A DNA stretch of 16,268 nucleotides from Desulfobulbaceae bacterium (GTDB lineage Bacteria > Desulfobacterota > Desulfobulbia > Desulfobulbales > SURF-16), in NCBI GenBank assembly GCA_024763495.1, contig JANTFJ010000010.1, positions 1 through 16,268 on the forward strand. The letters are read 5' to 3'. A model generated the notes under the pieces. It worked only from the letters and a program-made list of their open reading frames with translations, made no database searches and had not been told where the DNA came from. This document shows, piece by piece, positions 8,045 to 15,251 of the stretch; position 1 is the stretch's first letter; every line of letters begins with the position of its first letter. A program made the translations under genes and the position numbers.

Positions 8045-8085
8045 CTGTTTCAACCAGAGGTATGAATTACCCTTTGAACCGTTAC
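8041..8085. repeat. 45 bp inverted-motif element over a stop codon
   Basis: GTAACTGTTTCAA (8041-8053) faces TTGAACCGTTAC (8074-8085), the inverse with one substitution and one base of indel. The TAA in the first motif is the stop codon of the radical SAM gene. The 20-base centre is not repeated elsewhere in the window. The element could fold into a weak hairpin after the gene. Confidence 0.55.
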
Positions 8086-8167
8086 TTAAAATCAAAAATT
8101 GCGCTGTCTGCTTCTGTCGCTTTTTAAATCAATCGAACCGCGACAGACCAGAGCCAATAGGAAAAAC

Positions 8168-10018
8168 ATGAACAAAGAAAACAACACTCCGGAAACGGAG
8201 AAAAACGAAATCGAAGAACAGAAAAAAACAACGAAGAACAGCTCCAGGGCAAAACCTGCCACAAAAGCTAAAGATAAGCCTAAGCCCCGAAAACCTGCCG
8301 GAGGAACAAAAAAAAGTAAGCAGAACAATTCATCTTCGGCTGAGGATAAAAAAAAGGTTGCAAACAAGGAAAAAAGTAAAACAACCGAAACGGCAATCAA
8401 GAAGGAACCCCAGACCAAGGCAAATAAAAAACGGCCCGCACGCGGCAAAACCAAGGCCAAAAGCAGCCCGGCCAAAAAAAAATCCACCGCGAAAAACAGC
8501 AATAAAGACAAACCTGTCTGCAAGCTGCTGATCAATACGGATGAACCGGAAGAATGCCGGATCGCCCTCCTGGAAAATGGCAGGGTTGAATCTTTTCATG
8601 TTGAAACAGTATTAGGCGCCCAAATCAAGGGCAATATTTATAAAGGCCGGATATCCGCGGTTGAACCTAATCTCCAGGCGGCCTTTGTTGATATCGGCCT
8701 TGAAAAAAACGGTTTTCTCGCCTTCAGTGATATCCACCCGGAATATTATTGTAAAGAAGTTCCAGCCAATACCCACTGGAAAAAACTCAGCATTCAGAAT
8801 GTTATCAAAAAAGGCCAGGAAATACTGGTAGAAGTCGTTAAAGAGGCGACCGGTATGAAGGGTGCCGCTCTCACGACCTTTCTTTCCCTGCCCGGCAGAT
8901 ATCTGGTTTTGATGCCGGGCAGCGACAGCCATGGCATTTCCCGGCAGATTACTGATGAGTCCCGGCGCGCCAAACTGCGGGAGATATTGTCCTCAGTTAA
9001 AATGGGCGAAGGGATAGGTTACATTATTCGGACTGCCAGCGCTGATGTAACCAAGACAGCCCTGACCAAGGATATCCGTTACCTGCTTAATCTATGGAAA
9101 GAAATCAAAAAAAGAGGACAACAGGAAGAATCACCCGCCTTGATTTATAAAGAACAGGATGTTATCGCCAGATTTCTCCGCGATCATTTCACTACTGACG
9201 TTGCCGAAATTTTAGTGGATAACAAAGAAGCTTTTGAGCAGGTCACCAACTTCCTGGCCCTGCTGCCGGCAAAACAGCAGACATCCAAGGTCAAAATGCA
9301 TCGCGGCGCTAAACCGATCTTCAATCAATACCAGGTTGAAGAACAGATTGAACAGATGTACCAGCCCACTGTTACCCTGCCTTCCGGCGGTTCAATCGTC
9401 ATTAATCCGACTGAAGCCCTGGTGGCAATCGATGTAAACTCGGGGCGTACGGCCAAGGATAAAAATTTTGAAGAAACAATTTTCCTGGCCAACATGGAAG
9501 CGGCTGAAGAACTGGCCCGTCAGCTGAGGCTGCGGGATCTGGGAGGCCTGATTGTGGTTGATTTTATTGACATGCGCGACAAACGCCATTGCCGGGAGGT
9601 GGAAAAAAAGGTTAAAACCTGCATGAAACGAGACAAGGCCAAGGTAGATACCAGCCGTCTTTCTAAATTTAGCCTGATGCAGATTTCCCGGCAGCGTCTT
9701 GGCCCGCCGATCCAAAAGGGCAATTATATTATCTGTGAACATTGCGGTGGCCACGGGATAATCCGCTCAGTTGAAACTACGGCACTGGTTCATCTCAGAA
9801 AAATTCAGACCGGAGTGGCAAAAAAGAATACCTCAAGGGTTGAATGCAGGCTGCCAATGGAAACAGCCCAGTACCTCCTTAATCAAAAAAGAAATGACCT
9901 GGTTAACCTGGAGAGGCAATACAAGACGGAAATCCAGATTATCGCTGACCCGGACATGACTCCAGCCCAATCCTCGATTAATTTTATCAAACGGGAAGAA
10001 AATAAAAAACAATCGTAA
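8168..10018 (+). CDS. rne: RNase E/G family ribonuclease with a lysine-rich N-terminal tail
   Basis: Endoribonuclease for mRNA decay and rRNA/tRNA processing. I chose ATG at 8168 (616 residues, AGGA 5 bases upstream) over a TTG at 8099. Residues 1 to about 117 are low complexity and strongly basic (repeated KK, AK and KP, few hydrophobics). The catalytic core follows: an S1 domain at about 118-215 (IKGNIYKGRISAVEPNLQAAFVDIG), then the RNase H-like and DNase I-like regions. AIDVNSG places one catalytic aspartate at D422, and VVDFIDMRD places the other near D465. CEHC (523-526) is the zinc-link cysteine pair that joins subunits. About 90 residues follow, so the long C-terminal degradosome scaffold of E. 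coli RNase E is absent. It may belong to the RNase G branch; rne against rng is uncertain. Confidence 0.92.
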   Translation: MNKENNTPETEKNEIEEQKKTTKNSSRAKPATKAKDKPKPRKPAGGTKKSKQNNSSSAEDKKKVANKEKSKTTETAIKKEPQTKANKKRPARGKTKAKSSPAKKKSTAKNSNKDKPVCKLLINTDEPEECRIALLENGRVESFHVETVLGAQIKGNIYKGRISAVEPNLQAAFVDIGLEKNGFLAFSDIHPEYYCKEVPANTHWKKLSIQNVIKKGQEILVEVVKEATGMKGAALTTFLSLPGRYLVLMPGSDSHGISRQITDESRRAKLREILSSVKMGEGIGYIIRTASADVTKTALTKDIRYLLNLWKEIKKRGQQEESPALIYKEQDVIARFLRDHFTTDVAEILVDNKEAFEQVTNFLALLPAKQQTSKVKMHRGAKPIFNQYQVEEQIEQMYQPTVTLPSGGSIVINPTEALVAIDVNSGRTAKDKNFEETIFLANMEAAEELARQLRLRDLGGLIVVDFIDMRDKRHCREVEKKVKTCMKRDKAKVDTSRLSKFSLMQISRQRLGPPIQKGNYIICEHCGGHGIIRSVETTALVHLRKIQTGVAKKNTSRVECRLPMETAQYLLNQKRNDLVNLERQYKTEIQIIADPDMTPAQSSINFIKREENKKQS

Positions 10019-10040
10019 TTATTCATTAAACTTTACTCTG

Positions 10041-10056
10041 GGAGGCTGTCCGAGAA
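10041..10056 (+). repeat. 16 bp repeat GGAGGCTGTCCGAGAA, copy 1
   Basis: The same 16 bases recur exactly at 15233-15248. Here they lie between RNase E/G and the PilZ gene, and flanking bases do not match the second copy. They are followed by a TGAATAGTTAC motif (10086-10096) ending 14 bases before the PilZ ATG. Confidence 0.6.
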
Positions 10057-10110
10057 GGCCAAAATGGGCGAAGATGGGATACCGCTGAATAGTTACAAAC
10101 AATCAACGTC

Positions 10111-10440
10111 ATGACTACCAACAAAAAAGAACAGAGAAATCTCCAGCGTTTTGAGCTTTGCCTGCCTGCCAGAATTTATCCGGCAGAAAAAGAGCCGGGC
10201 AAAAAAGCCATTCCCGCATCCACGATTAATATCTGCGCCAATGGCGCCCTGCTGGACTCCAGGAAGGAATTACCTGTCGGCAGCGCAGTAGAACTGGAAA
10301 TAGTTCTCCATCTTGATGAACTGGAAAAACTTCAAGGGGAAAAAGCACAGATCAAACTGTCCGGCATTGTTTTAAGAACCGGCCCGGAAGGGACAGCTAT
10401 TGCCTTTGATGAAAAGTATGAACTTGAACCAATAAGCTGA
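10111..10440 (+). CDS. Small PilZ-domain protein
   Basis: A 109-residue stand-alone PilZ domain, a family that binds cyclic di-GMP and modulates motility, secretion or polysaccharide synthesis. R9NLQR13 fits the RxxxR motif and N40ICANG45 fits [D/N]xSxxG except that cysteine replaces serine, so ligand binding is plausible but not certain. The beta-strand pattern (AVELEIVLHLD, AQIKLSGIVLRT, GTAIAF) agrees. The ATG has no clear Shine-Dalgarno, and a TGAATAGTTAC motif ends 14 bases upstream. It follows RNase E/G by 92 bp on the same strand. Its stop is 6 bases before the MITE-like element, and gspG converges from the other side. Confidence 0.75.
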   Translation: MTTNKKEQRNLQRFELCLPARIYPAEKEPGKKAIPASTINICANGALLDSRKELPVGSAVELEIVLHLDELEKLQGEKAQIKLSGIVLRTGPEGTAIAFDEKYELEPIS

Positions 10441-10445
10441 TTAAG

Positions 10446-10623
10446 GGGTTCACTCAAAAATAAATTAGTAGAGATAAGGTGTAATGTGGACATTTAGAGA
10501 AGTGATCTAATTGCATGCAACCGCAGGCGTAGCAGAGCTACGTTGAGGATTGCATAATTGCAGATCGCTTTTCTAAATGTCCACATTGTGCCTTAGAATG
10601 CGAAGTTATTTTTGAGTGAACCC
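10446..10623 (+). mobile_element. MITE-like quasi-palindromic element, copy A (178 bp)
   Basis: Terminal inverted repeats GGGTTCACTCAAAAATAA (10446-10463) and the exact reverse complement (10606-10623). Nested arms follow: AATGTGGACATTTAGA (10483-10498) pairs perfectly with 10572-10587, and the centre is CGTAGC-AGA-GCTACG (10528-10542), so the whole unit can fold as one hairpin or cruciform. Flanking TAAG on both sides (10442-10445 and 10624-10627) looks like a target duplication, or TAA with one extra G. It has no transposase gene. It lies between the convergent PilZ and gspG genes, so it may act as a bidirectional terminator. Copy B at 14600-14785 is the inverse orientation, about 96 percent identical by hand alignment apart from two indels. 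Confidence 0.85.
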
Positions 10624-10657
10624 TAAGGGCTCGGTAAAACAAAACCAGGATAGCAAT

Positions 10658-11101
10658 TTACTGCCAGCTGCCCACGTCAGCATCTTCCTTTTCGCCGCCG
10701 GGACGATTGTCGCCGCCATAGGAGTAAATTTCTACATCAGTGTCATGTTCGCCGGGATTCTGGTAATGATAAGGATTACCCCAGGGATCTTTCGGCAACC
10801 CCTTAGCCAGATATGGCCCATCCCATTTTTCATCGCCCGGATTTACCACCATGGCCTCCAGGCCTTCCTGCTGGGAAGGATAATGACCGATATCCAGCCG
10901 GTAAGAATCAAGGGCGGTCATCAACATCTCAATCTGGGTTTTGGCGGTTTTCTGCTTGGCCGTGCCCAGCTTTTTGAACATTGCCGGGCCGACAAGCGAG
11001 GCCAGCAGACCGAGAATTACCATAACAATCATTAACTCAATCAACGAAAAACCCCGTTGATCAGCCCTTACAAGCAATACTCTTCGTAAAAAAAATTTCA
11101 T
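10658..11101 (-). CDS. gspG: Type II secretion major pseudopilin GspG
   Basis: Major subunit of the periplasmic pseudopilus that drives export across the outer membrane. I chose the ATG at 11101 (147 residues); a TTG at 11116 would add five residues, and neither has a strong Shine-Dalgarno. RG|FSLIE (16-22) is the prepilin-peptidase site; E22 is the +5 glutamate, followed by a hydrophobic segment (LMIVMVILGLLASLVGPAMF). The globular part has the GspG hallmarks GHYPSQQEGLEAMV, GPYL and LPKDPWGNPYHY, and the acidic C-terminal YSYGGDNRPGG loop for calcium. No other gsp gene is in the window. It lies 40 bp after mltG and converges on PilZ with MITE copy A between. Its stop is TAA at 10658-10660. 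Confidence 0.93.
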   Translation of the reverse strand: MKFFLRRVLLVRADQRGFSLIELMIVMVILGLLASLVGPAMFKKLGTAKQKTAKTQIEMLMTALDSYRLDIGHYPSQQEGLEAMVVNPGDEKWDGPYLAKGLPKDPWGNPYHYQNPGEHDTDVEIYSYGGDNRPGGEKEDADVGSWQ

Positions 11102-11141
11102 TTTTTCAATTCTCAATAGTTATTTTGTAATTTCCTGCTTC

Positions 11142-12191
11142 TTACTTCTGGAAACGGTACACTGCCCGATTATGTTCCGTCAAGGATTTTGAAAAATAAT
11201 GACTCCCGTCATTACGAGAAACAAAATAAAGATAATCTTCTTCGGCAGGATGCAGAACCGCGGCCAGGGCCTCGCGGCCCGGATTACATATCGGGCCGGC
11301 GGGCAGCCCTTTCCGTTGATAGGTATTATAAGGCGTGGGATTTCGCAAATCCCGCCTGGTCAGGTTACCGTCAAATTTTTTCAAACCGTAAATCACGGTG
11401 GGATCAGCCTGGAGAAACATTTTTTTCCGCAGCCTGTTTAAAAAAACAGCAGCAATAACAGGCCGTTCCTTTGCCATGCCTGTCTCTTTTTCAACAATTG
11501 AGGCCAGAATAACCACCTGATGTCGAGTCATAGAGGGCGCCCCAGGCAAAGCGGCAAGCAATTCATCGTAAACCTGGCTAAAACGATCCATCATCATTTT
11601 AATAATTTTCCCTTCATCTTGACTGTGGACAAAATGATAGGTGTCGGGAAACAAATAGCCTTCAAGGCTCTCTCCTGCCATCCCGGTTTTTTTTATAAAA
11701 TCTGGATCCGTTACCAGATCAAGAAAATGCCGGCGGTCAACCTGACATTTTTCCGTTAAAATGTCAGCAAGTTGATATATGTTCACTCCCTCTGGAATGG
11801 TGACAGGATGGAGAATAACATCCCCTTTAGCAAGCTTTGCCAAAACCTGTCTGGGGCTAACCGGGCCGGAAAAAAAATATTCTCCGGCCCGCAGTTGCTG
11901 GTCAACTCCCATCTTCCTGGCCAACAGGTCAAAACGCATATCAGGATTGACAATTTTCTGCTCGGCCAGCAGTTGCTGGATAACGCCCAGGCTGCTGCCC
12001 GGTGGAATTACCACCTTGGTTTTTTGTTCAAAGGCAAGGGGGCCGGGAGAATCGGCATAGTTTAAGAACCAAAAATAAACGGCCAGAAAAACAACAATCT
12101 GGACAGCCACAGCATAAATTATCCACCAAAGCCATTTAACGGTTTTCTTCCGCGGTTCCTGAATTACCGAAGACTCATTATTTTCTTCCAT
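11142..12191 (-). CDS. mltG: Endolytic murein transglycosylase MltG
   Basis: Inner-membrane enzyme that cuts nascent glycan strands and acts as a terminase for peptidoglycan synthesis. The 349-residue product has a single transmembrane segment at about 18-42 (LWWIIYAVAVQIVVFLAVYFWF) and a short cytoplasmic N-terminus. A LysM-like region is at about 57-105 (VIPPGSSLGVIQQLLAEQKIV). The YceG catalytic region carries LEGYLFPDTYHF (176-187), ASIVEKETG (230-238) with the catalytic glutamate (E. coli E218 equivalent), LQADPTVIYGLK (260-271) and NPTPYNTYQRKGLPAGPICNPG (284-305). Length is normal. It starts 3 bp after the lon stop, with gspG 40 bp downstream, so the three genes are probably cotranscribed. 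No tmk or holB follows, unlike the usual enteric arrangement. Confidence 0.95.
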   Translation of the reverse strand: MEENNESSVIQEPRKKTVKWLWWIIYAVAVQIVVFLAVYFWFLNYADSPGPLAFEQKTKVVIPPGSSLGVIQQLLAEQKIVNPDMRFDLLARKMGVDQQLRAGEYFFSGPVSPRQVLAKLAKGDVILHPVTIPEGVNIYQLADILTEKCQVDRRHFLDLVTDPDFIKKTGMAGESLEGYLFPDTYHFVHSQDEGKIIKMMMDRFSQVYDELLAALPGAPSMTRHQVVILASIVEKETGMAKERPVIAAVFLNRLRKKMFLQADPTVIYGLKKFDGNLTRRDLRNPTPYNTYQRKGLPAGPICNPGREALAAVLHPAEEDYLYFVSRNDGSHYFSKSLTEHNRAVYRFQK

Positions 12192-12194
12192 GAC

Positions 12195-14567
12195 TTACTG
12201 AACAAACACCTTTGCCAGAATCTGATCAACATTTTTGACTGGAACAAATTTCAGTTGATCCCTTAATTTTTTAGGAATTTCTACCAGATCCTTGCGATTA
12301 TGCTCCGGGATAATCACAGTCTTAATATTAGCCCGCAAGGCAGCCAGGGCCTTTTCTTTCAAACCACCGATAGGTAACACCCTTCCCCGCAGGGTAACCT
12401 CGCCGGTCATGGCAATATCAGGTCGTACCTTTCTGCCGGACAGGGCTGAAAATAAAGCTGTAACAATGGTAACTCCGGCAGAGGGGCCATCCTTGGGAAT
12501 AGCACCGGCCGGCACATGAATATGGACATCAATATCATCAAAATAGTTCTCATCCAGATCAAGTTTATGAAGCCGCGACCGACAGACCGTAAGAGCGGCC
12601 TGACCTGATTCTTTCATGACATCACCCAGCTGGCCAGTCATGATTATCCCGCCCTTGCCCTTTAAAAGCGAAACCTCAACATAGAGAATTTCTCCGCCTA
12701 CCTCAGTCCAGGCCAGGCCGGTAGCCAGGCCAGGCTGATCGATGTTATCAAGATCAGCCTCGGGCAACAGTTTGGGCGGGCCGAGATACTTGCTCAACGT
12801 CCGCCGGGAAATGGAATATGGCCCCCGTCCTCCTTCGGCAATCTTCCGGGCTATCTTGCGGCATATTGTTCCGATTTCCCGTTCAAGATTACGTAACCCC
12901 GCCTCCCTGGTATAATGAGTAACTATCAGGCTGAGAGTCTCATCGGTAATTTTAAGATGTTTTTCTTTTATGCCGTTTTCCTTAATCTGCCGGGGGAGGA
13001 GATAACGGCGGGCAATGGTAATTTTCTCTTCCAGCATATAACCGGAAAGATGAATGACCTCCATTCGGTCAAGCAGGGGAGAAGGAATAGTATCCTGCAT
13101 ATTGGCCGTGGTGATAAACATGACCTTGGACAGATTATAGGGCTGATTGAGATAATGATCGGAAAATTCAAAATTCTGCTCAGGATCAAGCACCTCAAGC
13201 AGGGCTGAGGAGGGATCACCCCGATAATCGGAACCAACCTTGTCAATCTCATCCATCATAAAAACCGGATTATTGGAACCGGCTGTTTTTAATCCCTGGA
13301 TAATCCTGCCCGGCATAGCCCCGATATAGGTGCGCCGATGACCGCGAATCTCGGCCTCATCCCGCATGCCGCCCAGGGACATACGATAAAATTTACGCCC
13401 CATGGCCCGGGCTATTGACTGGCCCAGCGAGGTCTTGCCAACCCCTGGAGGCCCCACAAAACAGAGAATCGGCCCCTTGGTTGATTTATTTAACTTACGA
13501 ACCGCCAGGTATTCAAGAATTCTCTCCTTGACCTTGTCAAGACCGTAGTGGTCGGTATCAAGTACCTTCCTGGCCTCCTTTAAATCCAGCTTATCCTGGG
13601 TACTCTTGCTCCAGGGGATATCTATTATCCACTCAAGATAGGTACGGATAATGGAAGCCTCCGAGGAATCAGGATGCATCATATCCAGCCTTTTCAACTG
13701 CTTAAGACTTTCCTCTCTAACCGTGGCCGGCATCCGCATCTTGGTCAGCTTTTCCCGGAGTTCATCAATTTCCTGGGTCTTATCATCAATATCTCCCAGC
13801 TCTTTCTTCAAGGCCTGCAATTGCTCCCGAAGAAAATATTCCCGCTGGGTTCTTCCCATTTCCTCCTTGGCTTCGGATTGAATTTTGGCCTGCATGGTAG
13901 AAACCTGCAGTTCCTTATGAAGGAAATCAGCAACCAGCTTCAACCGTTCAACAGCATTAATTGTCTCCAGGACAGATTGTGACTCTTCAGTTTTTAAACG
14001 GAGATTAGAAACAACCAGGTCAGCCAGGCGACCGGGGTCATCAATATCATTCAAAATAACCATTAATTCTGAAGACATTATGCCCTTTAAAGATAAAATC
14101 TTTTCAGTATGCTCCCTGACGGTTCGCATCAAGGCTTCAATTTCAACAGGATCACCTTCTCCCATTTCTTCTTCAATTATCTCAATCCGGGTCACAAAAA
14201 AAGGCTCGCTCTGGACAATTTCTTTTATCCTGGCCTTCTGCATGGCCTGAACCAGGACTTTCAGCCTGCCGTCAGGCAGTTTAAGAGTTCGCATAATCAT
14301 ACAGACCATGCCGACCTGGTAAACATCATCCGGGCCGGGGTCATCAATCGCGGACTCCTTCTGGGTCACCAGCATAATCAGTTTTTCTTTAGCCAGGGCC
14401 TCCTCAATAGCCTCAACAGAGGCGGAACGACCGACAAAAAGAGGAATAATCATATAATTAAAAACAACAACATCCCGGACTGCCATCATGGGCAGCACTT
14501 CGGGAATTTTTGTTTCTTCTATTTCCGCAAAATCACCCAGCTCAGGGGTTAAAGGATCAGGATCCAC
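12195..14567 (-). CDS. lon: ATP-dependent Lon protease
   Basis: Cytoplasmic AAA+ serine protease that degrades misfolded and regulatory proteins. I place the start at GTG 14565-14567 (790 residues): GGAGG lies four bases upstream and the product then begins DPDPLTPELG, with PEVLPMMAVRD about 30 residues in, normal for Lon. The open frame runs on to 14672, but those residues are encoded by a MITE-like repeat and should be disregarded. Domains: LON substrate-binding N-domain about 22-215, coiled region to about 330, Walker A GPPGVGKT (372-379), Walker B MMDEIDK (437-443), and a protease domain from about 600 with PKDGPSAG placing the catalytic serine at S696 and lysine at K739. First gene of the lon-mltG-gspG operon. 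Confidence 0.96.
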   Translation of the reverse strand: MDPDPLTPELGDFAEIEETKIPEVLPMMAVRDVVVFNYMIIPLFVGRSASVEAIEEALAKEKLIMLVTQKESAIDDPGPDDVYQVGMVCMIMRTLKLPDGRLKVLVQAMQKARIKEIVQSEPFFVTRIEIIEEEMGEGDPVEIEALMRTVREHTEKILSLKGIMSSELMVILNDIDDPGRLADLVVSNLRLKTEESQSVLETINAVERLKLVADFLHKELQVSTMQAKIQSEAKEEMGRTQREYFLREQLQALKKELGDIDDKTQEIDELREKLTKMRMPATVREESLKQLKRLDMMHPDSSEASIIRTYLEWIIDIPWSKSTQDKLDLKEARKVLDTDHYGLDKVKERILEYLAVRKLNKSTKGPILCFVGPPGVGKTSLGQSIARAMGRKFYRMSLGGMRDEAEIRGHRRTYIGAMPGRIIQGLKTAGSNNPVFMMDEIDKVGSDYRGDPSSALLEVLDPEQNFEFSDHYLNQPYNLSKVMFITTANMQDTIPSPLLDRMEVIHLSGYMLEEKITIARRYLLPRQIKENGIKEKHLKITDETLSLIVTHYTREAGLRNLEREIGTICRKIARKIAEGGRGPYSISRRTLSKYLGPPKLLPEADLDNIDQPGLATGLAWTEVGGEILYVEVSLLKGKGGIIMTGQLGDVMKESGQAALTVCRSRLHKLDLDENYFDDIDVHIHVPAGAIPKDGPSAGVTIVTALFSALSGRKVRPDIAMTGEVTLRGRVLPIGGLKEKALAALRANIKTVIIPEHNRKDLVEIPKKLRDQLKFVPVKNVDQILAKVFVQ

Positions 14568-14576
14568 AATGCCTCC
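14565..14576 (-). promoter_or_regulatory. Shine-Dalgarno and GTG start of lon
   Basis: On the minus strand GGAGG (14572-14576), four spacer bases, then GTG (14565-14567). The spacing is short but the match is complete. This decides the start in favour of the 790-residue protein, as no other convincing ribosome site lies in frame upstream. Confidence 0.6.
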
Positions 14577-14599
14577 GCGTAAAATTATTTTGTTACTTA

Positions 14600-14785
14600 G
14601 GGTTCGCTCAAAAATAACTTCGCATTCTAAGGCACAATCTGAACATTTAGAAAATAGAAAAGCGATCTGCAATTATGCAATCCTGGAACGTAGCTCTGCT
14701 ACGCCCGCGGTTGCATGCAATTAGATCCCTTCTCTAAATGTCCACATTACACCTTATCTCTACTAATTTATTTTTGAGTGAACCC
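14600..14785 (-). mobile_element. MITE-like quasi-palindromic element, copy B (186 bp)
   Basis: Inverse orientation of copy A at 10446-10623. Ends are GGGTTCGCTC (14600) and GAGTGAACCC (ending 14785), one mismatch between them. It carries a 7-base insertion in the lon-proximal arm, and this arm has drifted more than in copy A. TTA flanks it directly on both sides (14597-14599, 14786-14788), consistent with a 3 bp target duplication. The inner edge is 33 bases upstream of the lon GTG, so any lon promoter lies in or beyond it. Confidence 0.85.
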
Positions 14786-14846
14786 TTATTTCAGGAAGAG
14801 CTAATATCGCGTCATTATAATAAAAATGCGTATAACCCACCCTTTT

Positions 14847-14890
14847 TAACGCCTGCGGCGTTACAATTTCAGGCACATAGCCCAACTATG
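14847..14890. repeat. Tandem hairpins, REP-like
   Basis: TAACGCC-TGC-GGCGTTA (14847-14863) is a perfect 7 bp stem, followed by CATAG-CCCAA-CTATG (14876-14890), a 5 bp stem. Two small hairpins 12 bases apart in untranslated DNA look like a REP-type unit. There is only one copy here, so the repeat status is unproven. Confidence 0.4.
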
Positions 14891-15091
14891 CACATCACCC
14901 AGGCAAACTGAAAAAATTTAATTCTGAAAAACTAAACATCAGTTCAATTTAAGTCAAGATGAGCCGAAAAAGACTGTTTCTTTAATGGATTTAGCAAAAT
15001 ACTTCTTGAACAAAACTAAAAATTACCACATATTACTTATACTACATGGCAATTAACAGATTGGCGTCTCACATAATTTTTTTAAAATAAC

Positions 15092-15158
15092 GTAACTGCT
15101 CACAGGGTACCGAACGGAGTCGGAGTTCATGCCCTGTTTTTAAGGGTGCTTACCTCTT
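15092..15158 (+). repeat. CGGAGTCGGAG repeat, copy 3
   Basis: GTAACTGCTCA (15092-15102) is a TGA-N3-GTTAC-type motif in inverse form, followed by CAGGGTACCG, as in the other hairpin elements. The block 15115-15158 then matches 11-54 with one mismatch (TTCAT against TTTAT). Past 15158 the sequences diverge. Confidence 0.85.
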
Positions 15159-15191
15159 ATTTTTTGTTACAGCTTCCCAGAAGTAAGGCAC

Positions 15192-15219
15192 TTACACCCC
15201 CAGGGGTACTGAAAAGAGT
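15192..15219 (+). repeat. Hairpin-bearing direct repeat, left copy
   Basis: TTACACCCC..GGGGTACTGAAAAGAGT. ACCCC-CA-GGGGT forms a small stem. It matches 16153-16183 except in the loop, where the right copy is 3 bases longer. The two copies enclose the beta-helix gene with its promoter region. Confidence 0.75.
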
Positions 15220-15232
15220 CCTGAAGATTCCA

Positions 15233-15248
15233 GGAGGCTGTCCGAGAA
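15233..15248 (+). repeat. 16 bp repeat GGAGGCTGTCCGAGAA, copy 2
   Basis: Exact match to 10041-10056. Here it lies just upstream of the probable promoter of the beta-helix gene. The conserved stretch may be the end of an old mobile element. Confidence 0.55.
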
Positions 15249-15251
15249 TAG

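Noticed and set aside
8099..8167. TTG start giving RNase E/G 23 more residues
   Set aside because: ATG at 8168 has a Shine-Dalgarno at the right distance, and the extra residues are unlike the tail that follows.
8092..8535. Hydrophobic minus-strand open frame opposite the RNase E/G tail
   Set aside because: Phe/Leu-rich composition is the direct mirror of the A-rich lysine codons on the other strand.
14568..14672. N-terminal extension of lon by 35 residues
   Set aside because: Most of it is encoded by the MITE-like element and is unlike any Lon N-terminus; a good GGAGG plus GTG lies downstream at 14565-14576.
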